DNA from: Neobacillus sp. CF12
GTDB taxonomy: Bacteria; Bacillota; Bacilli; Bacillales; Cytobacillaceae
DNA length: 64,000 nucleotides
Direction of reading: 5' to 3'
NCBI RefSeq assembly: GCF_030348765.1
Contig: NZ_JAUCEU010000007.1
Location: 2,288,501 to 2,352,500 of the forward strand
Shown here: positions 36,276 to 45,009 of the stretch, in pieces
How the letters are laid out: the number at the start of each line of letters is the position of its first letter
How positions within the stretch are numbered: the first letter of the stretch is position 1
Notes under the pieces: generated by a model
Told to the model about the DNA's origin: nothing
The model's database searches: none
What the model saw: the letters and a program-made list of their open reading frames with translations, nothing else
Position numbers and translations under genes: made by a program

Positions 36276-36472
36276 TTCTAATTCCTCTCTTTTGAAACAC
36301 ATAAATTTTTACCCATAACTTCAATCTTATAGTCTCGAGGTAAACTTTGCAATCCTTCAGTTTTTCTTTTATGCCCTAATTAATGATATTATAATTTAAG
36401 TAACCGGTGACATACAAATTCCTTTATAATAGTAGTATACTTTTTCTTATGAATGTATCCACGGGAGGAAAT

Positions 36473-36730
36473 ATGAATATCACAACTATTGATCAGCCTA
36501 CCTTAAATCTTTTGCAAAAGGCATTTGAAATTATCCTTAAAGAAAATAATATTAGGTTCAAAAAAGTTGGCATCGTTGACGATAGCGATCAACTTTTATT
36601 CTTGTTCGAAGGAAAAACGAAAAAAATTCATGTATTTAAGTGGTCAAAACAAACGAGTTTAGGTGTTAGTATTGGAGAGTTGGCTCAAAGTGTGTTAGCA
36701 CCTATTATACCAACGCTAAGAACATTATAA
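36473..36730 (+). CDS. Hypothetical protein (85 aa)
   Basis: A short soluble protein (MNITTIDQPTLNLLQKAFEI; KIHVFKWSKQTSLGVSIGEL) of unknown family. The ATG after GGGAGGAAAT is the real start; the longer frame upstream overlaps the promoter region. It has its own terminator and lies just before the FtsH-type gene on the same strand. Confidence 0.6.
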   Translation: MNITTIDQPTLNLLQKAFEIILKENNIRFKKVGIVDDSDQLLFLFEGKTKKIHVFKWSKQTSLGVSIGELAQSVLAPIIPTLRTL

Positions 36731-36740
36731 ATTTTCCCCT

Positions 36741-36773
36741 TGCCTTTCTGGTATCCAGAAAGGCAGTTTTTTT
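36741..36773 (+). terminator. Terminator of the 85-aa gene
   Basis: An 11-bp stem TGCCTTTCTGG / CCAGAAAGGCA followed by GTTTTTTTAT. Confidence 0.88.
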
Positions 36774-36866
36774 ATATTTGGAAATTATTTTCCACCCATT
36801 CCCATCTCCTCTTTTGAGTGTTTCATTTTATAATAGAATGAGACTCTTTAAGGGAGATGACTAAAA

Positions 36867-38603
36867 GTGAATCAAAGCAAAAAAATAGTCTCAAAGATAA
36901 TTCCGCTAATTATAGCGTTACTAATAATAACCCTCGGGATTGTTTGGGGTATAAAAACGACAAATGATAAACTTGAGATTCCCTTCTCGTCTGTAGAAGA
37001 AATCCTTCAAAACCAAAATGGGAAGCCTGTAGTTTTGACAGAGCATTCTGACGGAAGTCTTCTTCTAGAAGTGGGGAGCATTAAATACGAATCACATGTC
37101 CCGCCGAATAGCCAGATGATTGACAGACTTGTTGAGAATTATAATATTAATTATTCCTTCACGAATAGCAGCCGCTTCGGAAAATGGATTATGGCAGGTG
37201 TAATACTTGCCCTAGTTGGAACAGCTTTAGTTCTTCAAAAAACAAAAGGTGGTTTCGGGCTTTCAAACTCGATGAAAAATAGTGTTTCTCAGGCACGCCC
37301 TCTTCCAACCACTCGTTTAGAAGACGTTGGTGGGATTGGCGACGAAATGAAGGAAGAAATTCTCCAAACACTTTCAACACTTAAGGAACCTGAAAGAGCC
37401 ATTAAAATGGGAATTAAACCCCCAAAAGGAATTCTATTATATGGACCGCCAGGCACAGGAAAAACGTTACTAGCTCAAGCAATTGCCCGCGAGTTAAATG
37501 CAGCTTTCTTTTCTGCCAGCGGTTCAGCTTTTAATGAATTATTTGTTGGAGTTGGCGCCAGCAGGGTCCGCTCCTTATTTCAGAGTGCAAGAAAACAAAG
37601 TCCTGCAATAATTTTCATTGACGAAGTAGACGCTTTAGCAGGCAAAAGAAAAGCCCATGGGGGTGAAGAAGCAGAAAAAACCTTGACCGAACTGCTTGTA
37701 CAGCTTGATGGAGGGCATTCCAATGATGGAATATTGTTTATTGCCGCAACAAATAGAAAAGATATGCTTGATGAAGCATTCCTAAGACCTGGGAGAATTG
37801 ATTTCACTTTTCAAGTTCCACTTCCTGATACAAAAGGCAGACGAGAAATTATTGATATTCATACAAAAGGTAAAACAATTAGTGAAGAAGTCCTCGCTTC
37901 TTTAGATGCATTAGCTGAAAGTACCTCTGGATTTTCCGGAGCAGAACTCCAATCTCTTTTCGAAACAGCCAGCAGACGTGCAGTACGAAACGGGCAGGAT
38001 GCTTTAACAAAAGGTGACCTTGACTATGCTCTAGATCGAACAATTTTAGGAAGTACTTCTCGTTCTTTACAGGATCTCGATACAAAACGGCGCGTTGCAA
38101 TACACGAAGCAGGGCATGCAATTGTTGCTTCGTTAACGAAGCCAGGTTCGGTAAGAAAAGCCACCATTATCCCTCGTGGAGAGGCACTCGGATATGTGGC
38201 ACCTATACCGAAAGAACTTCATTTATCAACAACCAGCGATTTGTTAGACCGCGTTGCTATGGTCCTAGCTGGTGGAGTAGCCGAAAGACTGCTGCTGGGA
38301 GAACATAGTATTGGTGTTAGCGGTGATGTCCAGCAAGCAAAGCAGATTATTGAACAAATGGTTGATACTGGTATGCTTCAAGGAGGGTTCACGCTCACCT
38401 TTAACAAACAAGATAAGGAAGCAAAAATGCAAGAACTGTTTGAAAAAGGTTTAGAAACAGCAGAGAACCTAATTAAAAGTCATCACCATCAGTATCAGCA
38501 ATTAGTCGACAGCCTATTAAAAAAAGAAACACTTGAAGGCTATGAAGTCGAGGAAATTGTCTGGGGAAAGACTCCTGTAAAAAGTGATGAGTTTTTTGCA
38601 TAA
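36867..38603 (+). CDS. FtsH-type AAA+ membrane metalloprotease (paralogue)
   Basis: A 578-residue protein with two N-terminal transmembrane helices around a ~70-residue external loop, an AAA module (GPPGTGKT, IIFIDEVDALAGKR, the GRIDFTFQVPLP second region of homology) and an M41-type peptidase domain with HEAGH. It is shorter than housekeeping FtsH (~640-660) and lacks the usual long acidic tail, so it is most likely an additional FtsH-like protease. Substrate unknown. The start is GTG after AAGGGAGATG. YkvA follows directly. Confidence 0.87.
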   Translation: MNQSKKIVSKIIPLIIALLIITLGIVWGIKTTNDKLEIPFSSVEEILQNQNGKPVVLTEHSDGSLLLEVGSIKYESHVPPNSQMIDRLVENYNINYSFTNSSRFGKWIMAGVILALVGTALVLQKTKGGFGLSNSMKNSVSQARPLPTTRLEDVGGIGDEMKEEILQTLSTLKEPERAIKMGIKPPKGILLYGPPGTGKTLLAQAIARELNAAFFSASGSAFNELFVGVGASRVRSLFQSARKQSPAIIFIDEVDALAGKRKAHGGEEAEKTLTELLVQLDGGHSNDGILFIAATNRKDMLDEAFLRPGRIDFTFQVPLPDTKGRREIIDIHTKGKTISEEVLASLDALAESTSGFSGAELQSLFETASRRAVRNGQDALTKGDLDYALDRTILGSTSRSLQDLDTKRRVAIHEAGHAIVASLTKPGSVRKATIIPRGEALGYVAPIPKELHLSTTSDLLDRVAMVLAGGVAERLLLGEHSIGVSGDVQQAKQIIEQMVDTGMLQGGFTLTFNKQDKEAKMQELFEKGLETAENLIKSHHHQYQQLVDSLLKKETLEGYEVEEIVWGKTPVKSDEFFA

Positions 38604-38662
38604 ATGAAATGAATATTTTGAGGTACACTAACTTTATGTATTACACATAAGGAAGTGTTCAA

Positions 38663-39070
38663 ATGACCGACTCAACATTAGATTTTGAAGCAAAAAAACA
38701 TCGAGAAAATGCACAGGGGTATATCGATAATCCCAAAAAGACCGAAGGCTTATTGAAGAAGGCAATCCTCAAGGCCAAAAATAACAAAGGAACTTTAGGA
38801 GATGCATGGGAAAAGCTTCAATTATTTGTTGATTTAGTTCAAGCTTATACAAAGGGGGAATACCGAAACGTTGCTCCCTCTACAATCTTAACGATTATTG
38901 GAGCAATCCTATATTTCGTATCTCCATTAGATGTTGTCCCTGATTTCCTCGTAGGATTAGGAATCGTTGATGATGCCGCCGTTATAGGTTTTACGCTAAA
39001 AAAATTATCAGTAGAAATTAATGAATTTAAAAAGTGGAAACATTCGACAATTGAAAACCCTCTTGACTAG
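38663..39070 (+). CDS. ykvA: DUF1232 family protein YkvA
   Basis: A 135-residue protein with the DUF1232 signature YFVSPLDVVPDFLVGLGIVD in a short hydrophobic hairpin. Family members are small membrane-associated proteins of unknown function; B. subtilis YkvA lies next to spo0E and the mtn genes, but here it is displaced and sits after the FtsH-type protease. ATG after AAGGAAG. A hairpin terminator overlaps the stop codon. Confidence 0.88.
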   Translation: MTDSTLDFEAKKHRENAQGYIDNPKKTEGLLKKAILKAKNNKGTLGDAWEKLQLFVDLVQAYTKGEYRNVAPSTILTIIGAILYFVSPLDVVPDFLVGLGIVDDAAVIGFTLKKLSVEINEFKKWKHSTIENPLD

Positions 39071-39096
39071 TCAAGAGGGCTCATTACTGTTTTTAC
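39058..39096 (+). terminator. Terminator-like hairpin after ykvA
   Basis: CCCTCTTGA-CTAG-TCAAGAGGG, a perfect 9-bp stem overlapping the stop codon, followed by the discontinuous tract CTCATTACTGTTTTT. Confidence 0.6.
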
Positions 39097-39108
39097 ATTA
39101 TCTTGATC

Positions 39109-39231
39109 TTATTTGAAACAAGCCGCACCTACGATGATCAGTAGGATAAATAATACTACGATTAATGCAAAGCCGCCGCCATATCCACAGCGTCCGTAGC
39201 CAAAGCCACCATAACCATATCCATAATGCAT
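39109..39231 (-). CDS. YjcZ-type sporulation peptide (40 aa)
   Basis: The peptide starts with a Gly/Tyr-rich repeat ([20 protein letters not shown]) and ends in a single hydrophobic helix ([19 protein letters not shown]), the YjcZ/SscA-like layout of small spore proteins. A GAGGGGG ribosome binding site precedes the start. Together with the adjacent copy it forms a tandem pair. Confidence 0.85.
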   Translation of the reverse strand: MHYGYGYGGFGYGRCGYGGGFALIVVLFILLIIVGAACFK

Positions 39232-39263
39232 TTTATTACCCCCTCTTTAATTTAATTGTTTGC

Positions 39264-39356
39264 TCAGCACCAAGAAGCCCCGATAATAATTAACAAAATG
39301 AACAATACAACTAGAAGGGCAAAACCGCCGCCGTACCCGCCATGTGAACCAGACAT
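39264..39356 (-). CDS. YjcZ-type sporulation peptide (30 aa)
   Basis: A compact version of the neighbour: [20 protein letters not shown] and then LLIIIGASWC. The shared [15 protein letters not shown] block shows recent duplication of the helix, while the Gly/Tyr head is shorter. Ribosome binding site GGAGGTAA upstream. Probably co-transcribed with the 40-aa copy. Confidence 0.85.
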   Translation of the reverse strand: MSGSHGGYGGGFALLVVLFILLIIIGASWC

Positions 39357-39443
39357 TTACATTACCTCCTTTTTTAATTCCATATATCCTATTCATGTCA
39401 TTAAAAATGTGCGATAGACACATATCTAAATAACCCACTTTTC

Positions 39444-39476
39444 AAAAAAAAGAATAAGCCCATTCTAAACGGGCTT
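39444..39476 (-). terminator. Terminator of the cotY/cotZ-like gene
   Basis: Minus-strand stem AAGCCC / GGGCTT followed by ATTCTTTTTTTT, just after the coat-protein stop. Confidence 0.75.
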
Positions 39477-39480
39477 AAAA

Positions 39481-39906
39481 TTAACATTTTGGATTTATAA
39501 TTGGAAGGAGACGATTTACTAATCTTGGTGATAATGGCTGTAGCGTAGTAAAACAGGAGAGATCTACAATAATACAATTTGAAGTTGTTCGTAATGAATA
39601 GACTTTGTCGCAAATATCTATAGGACAGCCATCAATGTCTATTGGCTCGAGAAGAGATAATGTTGCACAACATTTCCTTTCATCTATTGCTTCTAATCTA
39701 AAGAAGGTCGTTGTAAAAAAGTCTCCATTATTTGCCCAACCCCAAGCCTCGAATTGACACTTTCCATTTGAGAGTATAAATGGAATCGTGTCATATCCAA
39801 TATCATCACAGATAAATCGAAAATCATCAAAAGATAATTTCTTCTGTTCTTCTAATAGTTGTTGCAATTCGTGACATACGCATGTATTTTTCTTGTGTTC
39901 CCCCAT
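39481..39906 (-). CDS. CotY/CotZ family spore coat protein
   Basis: A 141-residue cysteine-rich protein of the spore coat/exosporium crust. Cysteines lie at the start (NTCVCHEL), middle (RKCCATLSLL, GCPIDIC) and end (NPKC). The order CDDIGYDTIPFILSNGKCQF, AWGWANNGDFFTTTFFRLEA and SNCIIVDLSCFTTLQPLSP matches the family. The ATG is behind AAAGGAGG; the longer frame overlaps the upstream gene. CotY and CotZ self-assemble by disulfides. Confidence 0.9.
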   Translation of the reverse strand: MGEHKKNTCVCHELQQLLEEQKKLSFDDFRFICDDIGYDTIPFILSNGKCQFEAWGWANNGDFFTTTFFRLEAIDERKCCATLSLLEPIDIDGCPIDICDKVYSLRTTSNCIIVDLSCFTTLQPLSPRLVNRLLPIINPKC

Positions 39907-39928
39907 AAACAATCCTCCTTTCAATTTA

Positions 39929-41149
39929 TTAAATTGGCTGCAAGTAAAATTTAATTTGCTGTGCACCATGTATGGCACACTCTCTAGCCTGATTTCTTGC
40001 ATCAGCTGCTGCTATTACATATCCATACCGCTGCCCCATTGACCGAGGCGGAGCGACAATTTGACCGTTTCCAGACTTCGTGTAAACCTCTAATACACCT
40101 GGTTGCTCCCTAGCTGATTCACTGCCCGAAACTTTCATCAATTTTCCAACGGAACCAACAATTAAATAATGAGTATAAATAGCCTTTTCTCGCTTTTTTA
40201 TTAGATCCGGCTGCAATCCTGCGAACAACCTAATGGTCTGTTCTGCGAGATCATAACCAAATGCTTCTTCAATCATCCGATTCATAGCACCCCCTGCCAT
40301 CCTCGGATTAATCTCAATCAACTTCCAGCCCTTTTTCGTTAATTTTATCTCTAAATGGCAAGTACCATTTCTCACCTGAAAATCTTCAATAATAGAATAG
40401 ACAGTTTCCTTCAGCCCTGGAAGTTGCTCTAATGTTAACTCAGGACTGATTGAATAACCTGTAATGATAAAACGCTCTCCCTTTGTTACATCTTGTTCAA
40501 CAATTGCTGCAATGGTAATGGTTGATTGAAAGACTACCACTTCAACCAAATATTGAGGACCCTCTAGGTATTCCTCTATTAATATAGGAAGTTCAGAATT
40601 TTTACGGTGAAGTTGTTTCACAGCTTTCTTACATCCCCAACCATTCTCGACCAAAATTACATCCTTGGAACCATTCGATTGTGGTGATTTAATAATGAGT
40701 GGAAATTGGTCCTTTAACTCATTTACCTCATTATCAATTTTTTCAGGAGAACTTAGCACCTTAAAAAAGGGTGTATAACTCTTACCTGCTAAATATTTTC
40801 GGGTTGAAATTTTGTCACTCATAATTTTCAACGGTTCAAAAGTGAGTGGCGTATGGCAAATAAAATTAGTAAGCATAGCAGCCAAATAAACATATTCATC
40901 TAAAAAGCTAATAAAACAGTCAACCTTTTTTCCCTCAACAATCAGGTTAGTAATCGCAGAGAGTATTTCATCTGTATCTGACATATTTATTAGTCGTACA
41001 TCATCTATTTCAATGTAGTCCTCTCTTTCTTCAACAAAAATGGTGCGATTCGTTAAAAGGATGGTCTCGTAACCTAGTCTCTTTGCTGCTTTTATTCCTT
41101 CATAACTTGAACCTGTTTTGTTTGTCCCTAAAAAAACAATTGATTTCAT
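39929..41149 (-). CDS. ATP-grasp domain protein (carboxylate-amine ligase type)
   Basis: A 406-residue protein with an N-terminal PreATP-grasp domain (SIVFLGTNKTGSSYEGIKAA), the ATP-grasp core with FPLIIKSPQSNGSKDVILVE (lysine on the phosphate-binding loop) and the metal-binding WKLIEINPRMAGGAMN. Such enzymes join a carboxylate to an amine or make dipeptides. Substrate unknown. Immediately upstream of the CotY/Z gene on the same strand, which suggests a role in spore-surface chemistry, but that is inference. ATG chosen eight bases after GGTGGG over an in-frame GTG. Confidence 0.8.
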   Translation of the reverse strand: MKSIVFLGTNKTGSSYEGIKAAKRLGYETILLTNRTIFVEEREDYIEIDDVRLINMSDTDEILSAITNLIVEGKKVDCFISFLDEYVYLAAMLTNFICHTPLTFEPLKIMSDKISTRKYLAGKSYTPFFKVLSSPEKIDNEVNELKDQFPLIIKSPQSNGSKDVILVENGWGCKKAVKQLHRKNSELPILIEEYLEGPQYLVEVVVFQSTITIAAIVEQDVTKGERFIITGYSISPELTLEQLPGLKETVYSIIEDFQVRNGTCHLEIKLTKKGWKLIEINPRMAGGAMNRMIEEAFGYDLAEQTIRLFAGLQPDLIKKREKAIYTHYLIVGSVGKLMKVSGSESAREQPGVLEVYTKSGNGQIVAPPRSMGQRYGYVIAAADARNQARECAIHGAQQIKFYLQPI

Positions 41150-41326
41150 TTCTGGCACCCACCAAAGATTTTCTTCACCTTTTTTGCGATAGTTTACCTG
41201 TTACAATAAAATATTCTTTTTTTGTTAGTTGGTGTAGGCATGTTCATTATGTACGAACAGTTATTTAACCAATAAATTGATTGTATGACAGATGCCTGTA
41301 AAAAAAATTAAGGACAAGTGTTTAGA

Positions 41327-41366
41327 TAAGAAACCATATCCTTGGTTCTATCATTAAGGATATGGC
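41327..41366 (-). terminator. Terminator of the germination-receptor remnant
   Basis: Minus-strand 10-bp stem CCATATCCTT / AAGGATATGG then TTTCTT, shortly after the stop codon. Confidence 0.7.
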
Positions 41367-41373
41367 GGCAACA

Positions 41374-42150
41374 TTACTTCTTCTCAGTTAACAGACTCTT
41401 TGTTCGAATCCCTGACCTTCTTAACTTTACATTCACATCAACATTAACGATGGCGTCTTTAAAGTATTGATCCCAATTCTTTTCAATTCGTTTAAAATTT
41501 TTATGATCTTGACGATTTATCAATTCTCCAATACCAAAAATATCCGCTTCGTCTTTTTGAAGCATTCTAATTGTTTCTTCAAGATTTCTTTTTATTTTTT
41601 TCTCTGTTAATTTTCCAAATTCTCTAAAGGTGTTAACTTGAGTTAAGTCTTGCTTGCACTGACTGCCGTCTAAATAACCTTCCGCCCTCACTTTTAGATT
41701 AATAATTGCCCTCCCTTTTACCAACTTACCTTTAGATTTGGTCATTGTATTGACAATACGAACACCTAGGTACTTATCTTTAGTACAATCCACAGAAAGT
41801 GACGTTCTATCTATTTTATTTGTAATCCATAAATAATTCCTGGTATTTACTAATGACAAAAAATCAATTAGTTCATCATTTTTTAATATGGCTAAATAAT
41901 CAACAACAACGATGGCATCTGGTGATGCTTTTTTCATATTATCTACACTTGCACCTTTTTCAATATCACCTTTAATGGTTAATATCACCATAACCCCTCT
42001 TTTGCCTGGAGAAGTAATGTTTTGAATGACATCGTTTAAGCGAACGTTTGGGTCCCCGCCCACTCCAACGACAATTGCACTGCCTATTAAAAAGTTTATT
42101 AATTGTGTTAACAACTGGCTTAATGAAATATTCTCCTTTTCCATTTTCAT
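41374..42150 (-). pseudogene. Chimeric GerB-GerC germination-receptor remnant
   Basis: The 258-residue frame begins as a GerB-type spore permease (residues 1-33: SLSQLLTQLINFLIGSAIVV-GVGGD) and from about residue 35 continues as the middle and C-terminus of a Ger(x)C protein (GVMVILTIKGDIEKGASVDN, FGIGELINRQDHKNFKRIEK-NW, VNVKLRRSGIRTKSLL). The rest of gerB (nine or so helices) and the GerC lipobox and first domain are missing, and no gerA is present. The simplest reading is one in-frame deletion. Start ATG behind AAAGGAAAG. Whether the fusion is expressed is unknown. Confidence 0.75.
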
Positions 42151-42370
42151 TGCTTTCCTTTTTTGAACGATGGATACGAAAATCAATGATTACACTTGAA
42201 ATTAATCCAAGAGATGCGCTTAGAATGGCTATGTACCTGCCAATTGCAATTTCAGAATATAAGATATTTATCATTGCTTCATAAAAGGAGAATTCGAATA
42301 GGCTCATATCAAAAAAGGCTATAAGTATAGTTAAAAAAGATACAAGTAAAAAATAGGCTAATGTTACCAT
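41972..42370 (-). CDS. Small two-helix membrane protein of the germination operon (GerXD-like)
   Basis: The first ~65 residues form two transmembrane helices (MVTLAYFLLVSFLTILIAFF and AIGRYIAILSASLGLISSVI) followed by DFRIHRSKKES, resembling the short fourth subunit found in some germinant-receptor operons. Beyond that the frame reads out of phase through the gerB fragment and is low in credibility, so the true C-terminus may have been altered by the same deletion. SD GAGG lies 11 bases upstream. Family assignment is tentative. Confidence 0.5.
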   Translation of the reverse strand: MVTLAYFLLVSFLTILIAFFDMSLFEFSFYEAMINILYSEIAIGRYIAILSASLGLISSVIIDFRIHRSKKESNENGKGEYFIKPVVNTINKLFNRQCNCRWSGRGPKRSLKRCHSKHYFSRQKRGYGDINH

Positions 42371-42496
42371 ATTGGGATAACCTCGTCATTTTCTTTACCT
42401 TATGTTTCCAAAAAACATCCATTTTTATCCAACAAAATGCCAACAACTTTACTTGTTGGCTTAGTATAGTAAATTACTGTTAGATAACAGCAAAAT

Positions 42497-42528
42497 AAAA
42501 ACAGCCCACCAAAACGGTGCAGCTGTTT
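42497..42528 (-). terminator. Terminator of uppP
   Basis: Minus-strand interrupted stem AAACAGCTGCACC / GGTGGGCTGTTT followed by TTATTTTG. Confidence 0.7.
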
Positions 42529-42541
42529 AGAATTTCATTAA

Positions 42542-43375
42542 TTAAAAATAGACAAGAAAAATTATTAATGCTAACAAAATTCGATAAATAGCAAAGGGTA
42601 CGAGCTTTATTTTATCGATAAGTTTTAAGAAAAAGCGTATCGATATTAAAGCAAAAACAAAGGCACTAATAAACCCAGCGATAAAAAATGGGAGGGCGTC
42701 CATCGTCATATACTGCCAATTTTTAAGCAAGGAAAGAAAACTGGCCCCCGCCATAATAGGTACAGCCATAATAAAAGTAAAATCAGCCGCCGCTCTATGA
42801 CTCAATCCTAACAGTACGCCACCTGATAAAGTCGAACCGGAACGAGAGAAACCTGGCCACAATGATAAACATTGAATGAGACCAATTGTAAGTGCTTGTT
42901 TATAAGTAATCTGATCAACGGTTTGGATTTTTGGAACTTTTGGACCAAAGCGATCTGCAATAATCATAAAGATAGCACCAATCACTAACCCTATTAAAAC
43001 AGTCTCAGTTGAAAATAAATATTCATCTATATAGTCTTCTAGTAATACCCCAAAGATTCCAGCAGGAATTAGCCCAACTAGTACATGAGTTAATTTTAAA
43101 CGGCTGCCCTTTTGGTCAGATAGCTTATTTTTCATTCGCCCCATTCCCAAGAGGTCAATAATCCGGTCTTTAAATGTCACGACAACCGCTAAAATAGAAC
43201 CAAGCTGAATGACTACTTTGAAGGTATTCGCTCCATACTTTCCTAAGAAATCTTCAGATTGCAGCCACATATCATCAACGATAATCATATGTCCGGTTGA
43301 GGATACTGGAGCAAATTCTGTTAACCCCTCTACTAACCCTAGAATAATTGCTTTAATAATCAATAATAACTCCAT
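42542..43375 (-). CDS. uppP: Undecaprenyl-diphosphatase (BacA type)
   Basis: An integral membrane phosphatase of 277 residues that recycles the undecaprenyl-pyrophosphate lipid carrier for cell-wall synthesis and gives bacitracin tolerance. Active-site motifs are EGLTEFAPVSSTGHM near the N-terminus (E-x-x-P-x-SSxGH) and LWPGFSRSGSTLSGG in the second half, with about eight helices. Monocistronic with its own terminator. Confidence 0.95.
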   Translation of the reverse strand: MELLLIIKAIILGLVEGLTEFAPVSSTGHMIIVDDMWLQSEDFLGKYGANTFKVVIQLGSILAVVVTFKDRIIDLLGMGRMKNKLSDQKGSRLKLTHVLVGLIPAGIFGVLLEDYIDEYLFSTETVLIGLVIGAIFMIIADRFGPKVPKIQTVDQITYKQALTIGLIQCLSLWPGFSRSGSTLSGGVLLGLSHRAAADFTFIMAVPIMAGASFLSLLKNWQYMTMDALPFFIAGFISAFVFALISIRFFLKLIDKIKLVPFAIYRILLALIIFLVYF

Positions 43376-43488
43376 TTACAAAACTACTCCTAACATTATC
43401 TTCTGGTTGGAATTCAAGAATATGAAATAATAACTTTTTAATTGTACTCAATTTCCAATACCTTTAGCAAATATTTTTTTATACATTG

Positions 43489-43517
43489 TAAAAGCGAGGC
43501 TTACGCCAGCCTCGCTT
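43489..43517 (-). terminator. Terminator of the NlpC/P60 hydrolase gene
   Basis: The stem GCGAGGCT / AGCCTCGC with a six-base loop is followed on the minus strand by TTTTACAATG. Confidence 0.75.
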
Positions 43518-43519
43518 CC

Positions 43520-44716
43520 CTATTGCGTAATAATGCGATTAACACGGCCATTGAATTTCTCTAACCAATAACCAGTTGTCATATCTGCAATGGCAACGCC
43601 AGTAGAACTTTGCGATCCCAAGAACTTTCCCGCACCAAGATATATTCCAACATGACCATCTTTTTTATAGGTATCAAAAAACACAAGGTCGCCAGGAAGC
43701 ATTTCCTCTACATTGACAGGTGTACCAGTATTTTTTAAAACTTCCGTACTAGCGCCAATTTTAATATCTACCTGGCCATACGCCCAACTCACGAAAGCAG
43801 AACAATCAAATCTTCCGTTTGCAATATCATATTCATTTCGACCGCCGCCAAATACATAAACCGAATTCCCTATATACTTAAGCCCTTCAGAAATAAGACT
43901 TTTAACAGTTTCATTCGTTAACAGCATTGAATCATTTAAAATTTGGTTTATATCAATATCGGTTACATCATACAAAGTTGTAAGGGCTGAATCCTGTTGC
44001 ATTAACCCAGCCTGTTCTGCAAGTGCAACTTGCTCTTTCTTCTTTAATTCTAATCTTAACCATTCATTTTGTTGTTTTTGTTCTAGTATTTGTGCCTGCA
44101 TACCTTCTAATTCCACTTTCATACTTTGAAGTTCTGCTAATTTATCTTTTATTTGGGATTGCTTCGTTTGTACATCCTGTTTATCATCTTCATGCTGTTT
44201 GACAATATTTTGATCAGCCTCGACAAAGGATGCTACTGCTCCAACCCGATCTACAAAATCTTTAAAACTTGAGGCACCAAGTAAAACATCAAGATAATTT
44301 ACTTTTCCACCTGTTTCTTGAAAGGTAAGAGCACGCTTTTTCAATATTTCATTTCGCTTTATAACTTTATCGTTTAACAATACAATCTCGGACTCTAGTT
44401 TTTGTATTTCCAATTGAGACGTGTTTATTTTATTCTCCGTTTCAAGAATGATAGTATTATTATCAATTATTGCTTGCTCTACCCGACTAATTTGTTCATT
44501 TATTAGTTGTATTTCATCTTTTACTTGTTTAAGTTCAGCATTTCCTTTGAGTATTTCTAACTGGATTCTTGACCGCTGTTCGTCTATTAGTTGCTGATTG
44601 TTATTTTCCTCAACTTCCACTTGTTGGTTATCATTTTCTTCTGCTTCTACTTGAAGTACTACAGTTGGACTTCCGAAGGTGATTATTGTACAAAAGGCTA
44701 TAATCTTCTTTTTCAA
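43520..44716 (-). CDS. Secreted NlpC/P60 D,L-endopeptidase with coiled coil (CwlO-like)
   Basis: An exported peptidoglycan hydrolase: signal peptide (KKKIIAFCTIITFGSPTVVL then QVEA), a ~200-residue coiled coil rich in Gln/Glu/Lys (with KRALTFQETGGKVNYLDVLL), and a C-terminal NlpC/P60 domain with RFDCSAFVSWAYG (Cys), DGHVGIYLG (His). The layout is that of CwlO, controlled by FtsEX. I prefer a TTG start: AGGGG lies seven bases upstream and it gives a clean signal peptide; the longer frame has no SD. Confidence 0.88.
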   Translation of the reverse strand: MKKKIIAFCTIITFGSPTVVLQVEAEENDNQQVEVEENNNQQLIDEQRSRIQLEILKGNAELKQVKDEIQLINEQISRVEQAIIDNNTIILETENKINTSQLEIQKLESEIVLLNDKVIKRNEILKKRALTFQETGGKVNYLDVLLGASSFKDFVDRVGAVASFVEADQNIVKQHEDDKQDVQTKQSQIKDKLAELQSMKVELEGMQAQILEQKQQNEWLRLELKKKEQVALAEQAGLMQQDSALTTLYDVTDIDINQILNDSMLLTNETVKSLISEGLKYIGNSVYVFGGGRNEYDIANGRFDCSAFVSWAYGQVDIKIGASTEVLKNTGTPVNVEEMLPGDLVFFDTYKKDGHVGIYLGAGKFLGSQSSTGVAIADMTTGYWLEKFNGRVNRIITQ

Positions 44717-45009
44717 TATTTTTCCCCTGCTTTCCTTCATCGCAATTAGCACTACAATTTTATATTTTTCTATTTACGTAATACAACCTATATGTATATA
44801 TTAGTTTATTAGATTACAAAAATCATCCTTTTTACCCACTTTTATCCTATTTAATTGCAATTAGAAGTATAGCATGCAATCTTGTCATTTCAATAATAGT
44901 AATATTAAATTTATATTTCAATCAATCTCTACCGCATTGCACATTCAGTTAACAAGAAAAAGCAGACCAATTAAATCATTGGTCTGCTTATCAATTTAAG
45001 TGAAATTCC
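44717..45009. other. Intergenic region, no gene seen
   Basis: About 290 bp between the NlpC/P60 gene and phaP. It contains the phaP terminator at its right end and AT-rich sequence that should include the promoter of the hydrolase; nothing else recognised. Confidence 0.5.
44955..44989 (-). terminator. Terminator of phaP
   Basis: An 11-bp stem AAGCAGACCAA / TTGGTCTGCTT then TTTTTCTTG on the minus strand. Confidence 0.85.

Noticed and set aside
41972..42160. C-terminal half of the GerXD-like frame
   Set aside because: It overlaps the GerB fragment in another frame and gives a Cys/Arg-rich sequence with no membrane or family character; probably read-through after the deletion.
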